DNA of 64,000 bases from Peribolospora baueri (Eukaryota; Basidiomycota; Peribolosporomycetes; Peribolosporales; Peribolosporaceae). The notes below the pieces were generated by a model. It searched no databases. It was not told where the DNA came from and was given only the letters and a program-made list of their open reading frames with translations. The translations under genes were made by a program, and so were the position numbers. Positions 34,410 to 44,944 of this stretch are shown here, in pieces (positions within the stretch are counted from its first letter, which is position 1; the number at the start of each line of letters is the position of its first letter). The stretch lies in NCBI GenBank assembly GCA_029717555.1, contig JAMDHS010000004.1, forward strand, positions 414,966 to 478,965. Direction: 5' to 3'.

Positions 34410-34569
34410 TGTCGGGTTATAAACGTACGTTGCATGCAGCGCGGAATTCAGCCTCACCAATCCCAGTCGCAGTTGATCGAGTCCAGTCGAGAACAGTGAA
34501 TTCGAGTGCGAAAAGGTGACGTTACACGACAGTGCGGCAAAATTCAGCAACTTCTTCAATTGACGTGCT

Positions 34570-37500
34570 TCAATTGGCGCGCTCGTCGATCCCATCCATT
34601 TCAACAGACCCTTCGGATTCAGAGTCATAGTCCACCCCGGGGTGGCCACTTGAGAAAGTATTTGACCCAAAACCAAGTTGTGTGAGCTGCCAAATGGTGT
34701 CTTCCAAACACTCCTTCCGACGCTGGAGTCCCTGACGCTGTTGCGCCGTCAAAGCGTCTTCAGCTAGGTATTTGGACGTTGTCTTTTCACCCTCTGGGGC
34801 GAAGACGCCGAGAGCGGTGGGCAGCTCGATCACGATGCGCTTGGGCAACTGCCGCACAAAGTCATGGAGGAGGAACAAGGGGACTTTGTCGACAATGCGC
34901 TAAGAGGCAAGGAGACGACGAACATCGGTGAGCTCCCATGCGAGCGTCTGGCTACCGCAACGGCGATCAAGAAGGGCAAATTCACCTTCAAGGCGACATG
35001 ACAGTACGCGGCCACTTCCGCGCTTATTTTTAAATTATGCTCCATTGCTGGTGGAAAACTAAAGGGAAAATAGGGAGAGACCACGCACTTTCAGAAAATA
35101 TCTTCCAGCGACGGTCTTTCCGTTTTTCGTTCCCAAGCACTCACTCGAATCTTGGACGCAGAGGCTGGCGAGCAGCGTCGTTCGCCTTTTCGTTACTAAC
35201 TTTGCACTTATGCAGGCTCTCCTCGTCCATCGTGAAAATGGTTGCCTCGCGAGCTGCATTATTTTCAAGGGCTTCCAAAATCTCTTTGCTTAACTTGCCA
35301 ATTTCAGTCACCACTATGCCACTGTCCAAGAAAGACAAACAGCAAGGAGTAAGCGACGCACTTCGACTCGCTTCCATCGCTCTCGCGAACATGGGTTCGC
35401 CTACCGCCTGTTCAGAGCTCCTGCAAGTGGCGCGGACGCAGGGTGACAATTCACATGCACTGGAGACTCACATCGCCTTGGTTTTGAGAGCCTCGAATCG
35501 TCCAAATACGATGTTGATCACGTCCACCGTGACTCGCTCCACCGCCTTCTTGACCTCATTGAACGTCTGACCAGTCTGCGAAGACCGTCCAGGCTCTCTG
35601 CGACGAGCTGCTCCTTCACGTCATAGGGGACGTTTCCGGGAAGCTCCAGGCCAATGGTTCTAATGGAATGGAAAAGCGCGCCCACGAGCTCATTAAGCAA
35701 GTTGAGAACACGATTCAACGTAGAGGCATCACACTCCAGGCCAGGAGACCCACCGTCGAACATGCGCATCTACGTCGTCCAAATCCAACTCGAGCGACGG
35801 GCGCACCTTGGGTGGGATGTTCGCATGCTTCCAGTTTTTCATCGTGTCGGGAGATTCTTTAATTTCCTTTTTAGTGAACGGATAGAAGATGGGAGCGGTG
35901 GCCCTGGTTTGTTTGTAGGAGACGGATGTGAATTGGATGAGATGCAAGTAGCAGAAGCGGCAACCGAGAGGTTACGATAAATGACCAAGGTTGCTCACAA
36001 GATGTTCGACTTGAACCTCTCGAAACACTTCTTACGAAGGTGGCGAAGAAGTTCCTTCTCTCCAGGTGCCCCTTGCACCCTCTTTTCCAGCTCCGACACG
36101 AAGGTGTTGCACCTGTTCGAGATGTATGCCACCGCATTCGCAGTCACTGCCTCGGGCATGACCGACAGTTCTTTTAACGTTGTCTCTCTCAGGTCGCCGA
36201 CTTCCCTGGAGAGTGTAGGAAGGCTGATCAGCAGATGGCATAAAGAAAAAGCGACATTCCGTCAGTGTCCGGGACAGACGCGTGTCATACCGCACCGAAC
36301 CTGCGTCGCACCGCGCACCGGACCTCGTAGAGACTCACGAATGCCGGATCGTCTCGGACAACCGGACACTAAGAACATCGACGAGGTTGTCCGTTCCGCA
36401 ACGGCGGCGGAGCGACAGCGGCAGAGTGGACCAGGGGGCCTGGCTCTGGAAGAAGCCGCGCTCGTTCTCCCGCGCTTCCTCTGCCCCCATGCCGTTCTTT
36501 AGGCCCTCCGTGGTAGGATTCTGCAAAAAAGGGAATAAATAGAAGTTCAGTACGTCGGGGACGATATCACGCTCCCTTCTCCGTTACTCACCATGACAAC
36601 GAAATATCCATGCTTAAGACAGTGCTTCTCTCCTCTCAGGATCTTCACCCAGGGTGCTTCTTCTCCCTTTTGAATGAGGTCGGGCTTGGTGAGGACGCCT
36701 GAACGAAGGGAAGGGTAGCATGCAACGTCAGTCATTCCTCCTCAAGATCGTTCCACCCCGGTTGCCCTTTTGGCTTGGCGGCTTGGACTCGGGACCCACC
36801 GATAGTGCGACGCCAAAGGGATCGATGTCTCTGGCCAAGCTGCTCGCGCCTTGTTTTCGATGTCGTCTGCAAGACGAAGGCCGAGTGAAAAAAAATTTAA
36901 AAGAGAGGTGAGGATAGCAACGAGGGCACAGCTTCGAGTCGAAAGAACTGACCGATCATGGTCATCGCAACGAGAATAAGACAATTCTGCATCTTGATCG
37001 TTTTCTTTGCCAGTGAACGGATGAGATCCGCATCACCCCGATTCTTCTCCATCTCCACGTGCTGTATGATCCCTAGAACGCGCGAGCGTAAGAGCGTGAC
37101 ACTCTCAGTATGATGTTGCCAGGACTTGCATGTTTACTGGGCTCACCAGGCAGGTCGACGAAGCTAAGATGGGGGACTTGAGGGCCAGTAACGGTCACGC
37201 AAACCAGATTCTTGGAGGAGAAGGACAGCGACTTGTCACTGCTCGCCGAAAGGTCGCGGGTCCCATCTAAGAAGACCTGCGGGTCCATCTGAGGGTTGAG
37301 AATGGCCAGCTGGGCACTCCGAAACCTGTCTTCCACCTGCTGGAGGTCGCTGAAGGGCTCGCCAAAGGCTCTCTCGACCGGCTTTTGCAAAGTTCGACCG
37401 TCGTCATTGTACTCGAACCTAAGGGAAACTTGGCACGTCCAGGGGCCCGAAGAGCGCGCAAGCCTGCATTCCGTCGGGCAACGGGTGCAGGTGCTGTTTG

Positions 37501-37905
37501 CGCGGGGAAGCTTAATCTAGTCGAAAACAAGCGATGCGGAATAGACCGTTACAGCTGACAGGTCCAGGAGACTAGGCAGATACGCGAGAGCGGCTTACGC
37601 CGGAGATGGCCTCGATGACCGAACTTTTGCCCACGCCCTGGTTGCCAATGATGGTGACGCGGGGAAGGTCCACGTCGAGCTGGAGTCCTGCAGTGCGAAG
37701 CTGAGTGGAGAGGCGTCGTGTCCAAATGAAGAGTCCTGAACGACAGCGATGAAGAGGAGACCTTGTTGACGAGCTGTATGAGCTCGGAGTCTTCCCTCGC
37801 ATAGGTGCTACCGCCGATGCACTCACGGTCACCGTCGTCAAGGCAGAATCTACCTGCGGGCCTCTGTTTGCTCCTTCTCTTTTCACCTTCTGCGGCCGAC
37901 GCCAT
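34570..37905 (-). pseudogene. Dynamin-superfamily GTPase (Mx-like) with two apparent frameshifts
   Basis: Exons (minus): 37905-37827, 37790-37762, 37700-37599, 37516-37147, 37072-36953, 36866-36796, 36698-36592, 36520-36339, 36223-35999, 35903-35754, 35659-35472, 35321-35145, 35058-34986, 34899-34570; about 734 residues. GTPase motifs: G1 GNQGVGKSS (about 55-63), G2 with TRCPTE, G3 DLPG, G4 TKPD. Middle and stalk: GTDNLVDVLSVRLSETIRHS, YPFTKKEIKES, LELPGNVPYDVKEQLVAESL. End: a GED-like helix (KRIVIELPTALG) and an acidic tail. Two places need one extra base to keep the family frame: near 36852 (DDIEN before ASSLARDIDPFG) and near 35578 (AESLDGL before TGQTFNEVKKAVERV). The exon ending at 36796 also has a weak donor. 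It is either a decaying gene or a correct gene with two sequence errors. Confidence 0.8.
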
Positions 37906-39803
37906 CTCGCTTGTGCAGACTGAAGGTTAGAGAGATTGAGGATGAGGATCGAAAGAAGGTCGAAGAGAACGAGACGAAGAAGTATGAAGCGTGAGGGTGG
38001 AGGGACGTGCTGTTACATGGGGGCCTTTTATCGTGGAATCAAAGCCCGCGCCCCTCAGACAGTTTTTCATCATGAAAGATCGGAGAAGCCCATGGCCCAC
38101 GCAAACAAGTTGTCCATAGAAAGTGAGCTTGGAGTTTAAACGCCAGCGCTCCAATCAGCTGCTGCATCCCTTAGCTCGCGGTTTTTGGGCAGCACCGATC
38201 GAGTGGATTAGAGGCTGCTGGTGCTGCTTCGATCGCCGGGGCAGGCTGAACGTCGTCGACTGAAGCAAGTTGATTATACCCGAGCTCCCTCTACGTCTCC
38301 TGCTCTCCAACGACGTTGTGCCTCCGTCTCCGTAGGAGGTCGACAAGAAGGAGATGATGGTACACGTCTGAATGACGGATTCATGACCGAGGAGACGGAG
38401 AGGTCTTCCGAGCATCCTCCGAACTTGCCCATACGGGGGCTTGGGCCTCTTCTCCGGACGTAGTCCTCTACCGTACCAGAGTTGGGTCGAAGTCCAAGCA
38501 GCAATGAATGAGTATTGGCGCAGCACGACGTATTACACCGTACCTGGACGGACGGACGGACGGACGAGACAAACGCGAGAGTTTGAACCCACCTGGACCT
38601 GGTGTACGTAGGCCGCTCTCCGCGCGGATTCCTGACGCTGCATGTCGACCTTGCGCTGAAGATCTGGGGACAGTCTCTTCCGATACCGCGGAAAGGAGAG
38701 AAGGGGACGAGTGATGTCCGGGGATCAGACCTACCGTCCGTATCCTCTCAGCACGGCACTGGAGAGCTCTTCTCACATCGTAGAACTCCTTCTCTGTCGG
38801 GGTGGTCGCTGGGAGGGCGCGGAGCCGGAGCCAGAGAGGGGCGGTGAATGAGTCTGCTTAGCGGCAGCAGCAGCGGGGAGCCACGCCAAAAGAGGTGAAT
38901 GGTGGCGCAAGAGTCCATCCTGTGCTCACTCTTCATGATACCATAGCCAGCGGCCACGACTGATCATCCGTCCATTTGATGACAGGCACGACGGGGAGGT
39001 CGACTGATCAGTAACGGGCCGGCCTCCTTTCAGCGTACGAGCAGCCAAGGTCACCGGAAGACACCCACCAGCGCCGCCCCAGATGAGAGCGCGGGCCATA
39101 CGGGGGATCGACTTGCTCATAGTTACGTAAATGCTGTGATAGGAGTTGTTCTGGGTGACGTTGGTCGGTCGTAGCGGAAGACGGTCCGTTGCTGATGCCA
39201 TAAGCAGCTGCGGCCGGCAAGCCTTCCTTCCTCCCTCAAATGGAAGCTGCCTCTCGATGAATCAATCCTTCCACCATCCGCCCGTTTTCTGGACCTGGCG
39301 TTTAAATCTGCGCACGACTCTCAAAAGGTCATGAGCTATGTGCCGACATCGTCTGTCCATCCTGCCTAGACAAAACTCGGTGACTTCGACCGTTTCGCCT
39401 TCAAACCCACTCAAGCGCCCCTCAGCGGCAAGTGGAACCTTGCGTCTTTCTTTTCTCTGCCAGAGCAAGATGTCCTGGCCCGCGTCCAGGTGCTCTCGTC
39501 TTCGACGTCTTACAAGCTTTTGTTTCATATCCTCGCACCAATCTTACTCGACGATCACACCGTCTCCAGCCCATCCCAGTCCAGCCTCCCCCTCCTCATA
39601 CACCTCCTTGACACCGAGGGATATAAGCGTCCGGATAGTCAATGCTCAGATGAAGCTTATTGCGCCATGTCCACTGCACGATGAGGAACGGGGCACGCGG
39701 GAGAAGGCTAAGTGTTATCATGGACCTCGGCGCCGGGGGGTATCGTCATGTCCGAAATAATGCCCGCCTGGAGGTGGAAATGGGAAAACCAAGGCTCAGC
39801 TAG
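37906..39803. other. Gene-poor region upstream of the dynamin-like gene
   Basis: About 1.9 kb. I find no convincing gene. One stretch on the plus strand, 39369-39690, reads well as protein (DFDRFAFKPTQAPLSGKWNL, LLFHILAPILLDDHTVSS) and may be an orphan exon or a gene remnant. A CGGA tetramer run lies near 38550-38567. Confidence 0.45.
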
Positions 39804-40260
39804 TCCGAAGGCGGCGACAACCACGCCTCTTCCCACTTCTTCCAAGGTCTTCGCAAGATCACCGAGAAGCACGGCGTGTTCATGATCGTCGACGAGGTCC
39901 AGACCGGCGTCGGAGGCACCGGCAGGTTCTGGGCGCACGAGAAGTGGAACTTGGAGGTGCGCATTTCCTTTTCTTTCCCCGCCGCCTTCAAAGGCTGACC
40001 CCACCGTCTCTTTCCGGCTTTTAGACGCCTCCCGATTTCGTCACCTTTTCCAAGAAGATGCAGGCCGCCGGCTTCTACCACAACATCGAGACAGGCTGCC
40101 ATACCGAAAGTGAGCGGATCGACGAGTGCCAACCTGTCCGTCGTCTCGCCCCGAGCATACTTACACCCGCCTCTCCTTCTCGCACAGCTACAACACCTGG
40201 CTCGGTGACCCGGTCCGAGCCCTCCAGGCGCGCGAGGTCATCCGCGTGATCGAGCGAGAC
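39804..40260 (+). pseudogene. Fragment of 4-aminobutyrate aminotransferase
   Basis: Internal piece of a PLP-dependent GABA aminotransferase (Uga1/GatA family; GABA to succinic semialdehyde). Segments: 39804-39956 ([40 protein letters not shown] with the PLP-ring aspartate in DEVQ), 40025-40109 (TPPDFVTFSKKMQAAGFYHN, with the likely PLP lysine in SKK) and 40187-40260 (YNTWLGDPVRALQAREVI). There is a stop directly before SEGGD, the phase of the second join is off by one base, and similarity ends at 40260. Roughly the first half and the last fifth of the enzyme are missing, so this is a remnant. Confidence 0.85.
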
Positions 40261-40780
40261 TTCTTTCGATATAGCTTTGTTGTCTGTCATCTCCCAACCC
40301 TCTGACACCTGTCTACTTTTTCATACCTGTGCAGCTAATTTGCCATCACTTCTCCCCAGTTTTTGACATTCCATGCCTGAGGCTTGGTATTTTTTCTAAA
40401 TCGTCCTCTTCGCCCGGCCACTTGCGTCGATATGGACGACAATCGTTGGGAGCCTGCTCTTCTTCAATCGACGACGCCTTTCAACTTCCGTCGTGTCTTC
40501 ACGCACCTTGCGGAGCTATATGGGAGGCCGGTTTCCTCAAGGACCCCAACGCCGACACGTCGACAGCCGACGTCGCCATCGTTTGGCCTGTGTTCGCCGC
40601 CAGGTTGTCCGTCGACCGCCATTACAGAGTACGCTTTAACTTTCTCCAGAAGGGCGTACTCACTCATGACTTGGAATGGCAGTTTACAGCTCGCCTCCGG
40701 ACTATGGGGCGCTCGGACGTTCATGAGGAACAACCACGCGAGGGGACCAATCATCAACCGCTGAAGCGTCAGGCAAACGA
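40261..40780. other. Junction region between the aminotransferase fragment and the palindrome
   Basis: Plus-strand frames of 100-250 codons cross this stretch (one from 40384 reads MDDNRWEPALLQSTTPFNFR), but I recognise nothing. These frames run on into the palindrome arm and are therefore doubtful. Confidence 0.35.
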
Positions 40781-41151
40781 GAGGGAAGATTGGCATTCTC
40801 ATCACTGGCAACGTCAGCTCGGGGAAAGTATACGACCCTTTGCATGTCCAACTCCTCCTCAGAAGTCAAATCAGACCAACTACCCTCCCCCGAATCAACA
40901 CCGTTATCCAAAATATCAGCGACTTCAGCCCTGTAGTCAGCATCGACGACAGGAGCAGAACAAAAAAGGGTATTACGAGCCCTTTCAAACGGTTCAGGGT
41001 AACCAGCCTGAACGTTCTCCAAAGCCACGAAATGACATAGGACCCAAAGGCTCTTCATATCATCATTGGACTTGATTATCGCTAAGTCGGTGGTCAGAAG
41101 GTTTGGTTCACCCGCTGTACGTGATCGTAATTTGGCGGCTATGAAGAGCAC
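40702..41151 (-). CDS. Hypothetical ORF (149 aa), mostly inside the left palindrome arm
   Basis: Open frame with DMKSLWVLCHFVALENVQAG, FERARNTLFCSAPVVDADYR and SWSDLTSEEELDMQR. The composition is protein-like and acidic. The same 90-odd residues are encoded on the plus strand by the right arm (41283-41567), where the frame stops soon after the arm ends. I recognise no family; it may be a fragment of a mobile-element or accessory gene that was duplicated head to head. Confidence 0.3.
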   Translation of the reverse strand: MLFIAAKLRSRTAGEPNLLTTDLAIIKSNDDMKSLWVLCHFVALENVQAGYPEPFERARNTLFCSAPVVDADYRAEVADILDNGVDSGEGSWSDLTSEEELDMQRVVYFPRADVASDENANLPSRLPDASAVDDWSPRVVVPHERPSAP

Positions 41152-41560
41152 CCAAAAAGGCTCTGAAGAGCACCCTGAAGAGCACCCAAAGGCTCTTCAT
41201 AGCCGCCAAATTACGATCACGTACAGCGGGTGAACCAAACCTTCTGACCACCGACTTAGCGATAATCAAGTCCAATGATGATATGAAGAGCCTTTGGGTC
41301 CTATGTCATTTCGTGGCTTTGGAGAACGTTCAGGCTGGTTACCCTGAACCGTTTGAAAGGGCTCGTAATACCCTTTTTTGTTCTGCTCCTGTCGTCGATG
41401 CTGACTACAGGGCTGAAGTCGCTGATATTTTGGATAACGGTGTTGATTCGGGGGAGGGTAGTTGGTCTGATTTGACTTCTGAGGAGGAGTTGGACATGCA
41501 AAGGGTCGTATACTTTCCCCGAGCTGACGTTGCCAGTGATGAGAATGCCAATCTTCCCTC
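40781..41560. repeat. Large near-perfect palindrome (369 bp arms, 42 bp loop)
   Basis: The left arm 40781-41149 is the reverse complement of the right arm 41192-41560. Base positions pair with a constant sum (82341) at both ends of the arms, so there are no net indels, and the protein translations of the two arms agree. The loop, 41150-41191, is itself made of repeats of an 11 bp step (GAAGAGCACCC), which also occurs at the inner end of the arm. No flanking target-site duplication was seen. A transcript would fold into a long hairpin. Confidence 0.93.
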
Positions 41561-42096
41561 TTCATGAACATGCGTTTTCCTGGATCGAGCAAGGTAGCGA
41601 TGACGCTCTCAACGCGTCCCTTCCAGACTTCCGCCAGGCTTTATTCCGTCTTGCGAGCCCCGTGCCCGCCGAGATGCACGTAATCCGGAAACTGGTGTCA
41701 TGTTTGATGTCGCATCGGCCGTCCGAGTTGATTTTGCTCGTTGCGGACGGCAGTCGGTGTAATGTTAGGGAGCGTGGGATAGTTGAGCGGAAGCGATAGA
41801 GTGGATTGATTCGGGTGGTTGTAGGTGGTGAAGGGCGTCCTCCAGGGATGGCCTGAGTCCCTGTTCTTATATACATGGGGACAGGCTCAGGGGACGACAA
41901 AGAGGAGTAAGCGGAAATGATGTGGGATTCTAGTCTACTGGTCTGGTCATCTCCGCTTGCGTCCGGCCTATGTAACAATCTAAGTGATCCTTCCTCACGT
42001 AAGCGTCCGGGACGACGTGAGCACTCAATGAGTGGATCACGTGCGCCTGCTGGGCGTGTGTGAACAATGAGGAACACACGTGGGGCGTATTATATG
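41561..42096. other. Flank of the palindrome
   Basis: About 540 bp with a short open frame on the plus strand (41530-41799: PDFRQALFRLASPVPAEMHV) that I cannot place. CACGTG boxes or variants lie near 42036 and 42073. No supported gene. Confidence 0.4.
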
Positions 42097-42657
42097 CTAT
42101 GAACGTATGACCATTTCCGTCCTACGAAACGTCGCTGCAACGAAGAAGGTCCTGTTGCAGTTGAAACAGTGTACACCGTGAGAGCCGGTGTTCGTCGTAA
42201 AGACCCTTGCGGACGCCGAGCCAATGCCCGTCAGCTGCCGTTCTCTCACCGTCTCGCAGCTGGGACAGTAGGCGCACGCGCCTTCAGGAAGGTCGGCAAA
42301 GACGAGCTGGGACTTGGCCTGGCCGTCTTCCATGACAAGACAAGAATCGCCGTGTCCCCCAGCAATGAGTACGTCGTTTTGGGTCCGTTTGACCTTCGTT
42401 GGAATCAGACCTCCGGCGTGCGCTCGCGCGTCTCTATGGATCGGATATCGTTTCGCATCGTGGACGTCGAGAACGAGTGAGGACAAGCTGACACGGCAGG
42501 AAGCAGAAATAAAACCGTCTTGAACTCGGTGGCGCTTTCGGTGTCGGTTCTTGCGAAGATGTATGTATCCTCGCGCCGGCCAAGGATAGAGGTCGCTCGG
42601 CCGCACTTCAAAAGGAGAAATGTTGAACGTGAACACCACCTCATTCTGGACGAGAGT
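42097..42657 (-). CDS. Possible exon with a zinc-ribbon-like cysteine pattern
   Basis: Minus-strand open frame, bounded upstream by a good acceptor (CCTTACAG) at 42658. It reads TLVQNEVVFTFNISPFEVRP and later CAYCPSCETVRERQLTGIG and GVHCFNCNRTFFVAATF, that is, two CxxC pairs about 32 residues apart, as in zinc ribbons. No upstream exon or start could be identified, and no family is recognised. It could be the last exon of a gene or an accessory ORF. Confidence 0.3.
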   Translation of the reverse strand, partial: TLVQNEVVFTFNISPFEVRPSDLYPWPARGYIHLRKNRHRKRHRVQDGFISASCRVSLSSLVLDVHDAKRYPIHRDARAHAGGLIPTKVKRTQNDVLIAGGHGDSCLVMEDGQAKSQLVFADLPEGACAYCPSCETVRERQLTGIGSASARVFTTNTGSHGVHCFNCNRTFFVAATFRRTEMVIRS

Positions 42658-43563
42658 CTGTAAGGTTCGGATATCGTTTCACAGCGTGGACGACTCCCCA
42701 CTTTCGCTTTCGGGCTCGGCGTCGGTAACCCTTTCGTACGGGGTGGGGGGAACTTCTCACGACCCTTTACACACAGCGCCAGCTCGGGAAATCTTGTGGC
42801 TTGCTTGTTCTGAGCGTTACATACGTCAGAGCACGTGGGATCCTTTTTGAATGGACGGGGATGGGGACGGGACGAGGGTGGGGAGACGCGGTGGGCCAGC
42901 GAGACGGAGAGGAGGGGGAGAAAGATAAAGGAAGCGGGGGACGAACGGGAAACGGTGAAAGAAAGGCTCGCCCCTCTAACCGGCAACGACGAAAGCCGAG
43001 CCAGCCAGACAGAGGAGAACGGAAGAAGGGATCAGACTGGCAAAGGGAAGGAGAGGAAAGACCGGAGAGGATAACCGACCGAACCAGAACCGACCGACCA
43101 ATCGACGACCGACAGCGGATCCCGAGCCACCTCCCTACCCTCCTAGTCCCTCGCAGACTTTCTCGCCCCGCAGGATGTTGCCCAACTCTTGAGTACAGAC
43201 AGACAGAAGTGGAGGAAAGCAAGCGCGACGCGATGGGAAAGGAAGAAGGGATGGGTAGGTGACGACGAGAGGGAAAATTACGACGCTGCCGGAACCAGCG
43301 ACAAAGAAAGCGCGTCGACGTCGGAAGCGTGCGACGCTGGACGCCAAGGGCATGGCGGAGGAAAACCATACTGATGGCATGTTGTCCGTGAAAGAATAGA
43401 AGACGGGACATGTTGGGAGATTGAATGGTCGAAGACAGCTTTGTTGGCATATTAATGGCGCTTGCGCCAAAACTTCGAGTGCGAACCGATGGAGCCCATG
43501 AGAGCGCGGTCTCCAGAAGCACTCTCACATGGTCGATAGCCAGACTAGACGAGCAGAGCTCGC
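42658..43563. other. Purine-rich intergenic region
   Basis: About 900 bp, A/G-rich on the plus strand between 42840 and 43300. A 25 bp motif (CGGATATCGTTTC...GTGGACG) at about 42667-42691 is a near copy of one at 42441-42465. The 253-codon minus-strand frame across this stretch looks like chance, caused by low complexity. Confidence 0.45.
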
Positions 43564-44944
43564 TTAGGCGAGGCTGGGAAAAGCGCGCTCGTCCGACAAG
43601 TTGACGTTCGCGTTCTGAGCGCCGCCAGTGCGGACGCCACGACCGGCGCCACGACCGGCGCCACGACCGGCGCCATCACGACCGCCCCTGGAGCCGCGCT
43701 CGCCTCCACGGCCGCCACGACCGCCGCCACGGGGACCGCCACGACGAGGAGGCTCGGGGAATTTCTGCTCGATCTCGACGTGGACCTTCTCCTTCCTCTG
43801 GCGGACACGGCTGCCCGACGATTTCTCCTGCTGTGTTCAAATGGTCAAGCGATGAAAGGATCAGCGAACGTTGCTCAGCATGCCTGGCGAGGGAGTCAGA
43901 CGAGGTAGGGTATTTTCACCGACCTTGGTAGTGAAGTAAGCCTCCTCCTCGGGCTTCTGGAGCTGAACGACGTTCTTCCAAAGGGCGTCGTCGACGCCCT
44001 CGTTGGCCTGACGAGGTGCCTTTTGCTCCTTGCCGAGCGTGAGCTGCCGCTCGGACCTCTCAGCAAGATACTCATCAAGAGTCTTGGTCGTGTCGACCTC
44101 TTCGGCAGGAACCTCGTTTGCAGCCTCCTCGGGTTGGTCCTCCTTCTTGGCGTCGGCCGCGTCCTTCACGCCATCCTTCTCGGCCTCGAGCTCGCGGTTG
44201 CCGTCGTCGCCGCCCCAGCCCTGGTGTTCCTTCTTCTCGGAATCCCTGCAAAAGACATAAGCCATGGCCGTCAGCATTTCAAACTCCTCTATAGCCTCGT
44301 TCACGCAGGGAAGACGAGTGGATGCTCACTCCTTGCCGGTGGCACTGTGGCGGTCGAAAACGCGGCCGTTGCCACGAGGGGGGCGGTCACCGCGGCCACG
44401 GCCACGGCCACGGGAGCGGTTGGCACCACCACGCGAGCCTGAAGACAAAAGGGCAGGAAGGTAATAAAAGCGAAATTAACGGAAAGGCGACGACTCGTCA
44501 GTCATCGCTAAGCTTCCCATCACCAGATTCAATCGGATGAGCCGGAGAGAAGTAGGAGACAGTCGACTCACCCCTGCCGTCCCGGTCCTCAGGGGCGGGC
44601 GCACCTTCCTCCTCACGGCCTGCACCGGAACGCTGGATGTTCCTAGGGCCGCCGCGAGAGTAGTAACCACCGCGGCCGCGGGTGCCGGCGCCGGGGACGT
44701 TCCTCGCCGGCTTGTCCGCTGCAGGGGCAGCAGCCGGATCGGCGGCCTTGGCCGGAGCGGCGGCGGCGGAGCTGGTGGAGACGTCGACGTCAGCTCCTTC
44801 GTCATCCCCTACGGTAAGTCATGAATGAGGAGTGAGGGGAAGAAAAGAACATGTTAAAATCGTAGAACACGGCGTCGACTAGCATATATCCACCATCAGC
44901 TCACCCAGGAGGGCGGCAAAAGGGTTCTTGGTGACGACCGACAT
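43564..44944 (-). CDS. Stm1/HABP4-like ribosome-associated RGG protein
   Basis: Likely a ribosome-preservation and mRNA-binding factor of the Stm1/SERBP1/HABP4 group. Exons (minus): 44944-44905, 44808-44572, 44438-44330, 44245-43924, 43827-43564, in phase, 323 residues. It starts MSVVTKNPFAALLGDDEG, typical of Stm1-like N-termini. Then come RGG-type stretches (GGYYSRGGPRN, RGRGRGRGDRPPRGNGR), the conserved VFDRHSATGKE motif, QGWGGDDG, the helical LDEYLAERSERQL segment, and a C-terminal EKVHVEIEQKFPEPPRRGG followed by more RGG repeats. The last intron has two adjacent CAG acceptors (43830 and 43827 starts), so forms with or without one extra Gln are possible. Confidence 0.9.

Noticed and set aside
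40781-41560. Palindrome as terminal inverted repeats of a DNA transposon
   Set aside because: The arms nearly touch, leaving a 42 bp loop with no room for a transposase, and no target-site duplication was seen.
42767-43528. 253-codon minus-strand ORF
   Set aside because: Arg/Ser/Pro-rich translation of a purine-rich region, non-ATG start, no motif.
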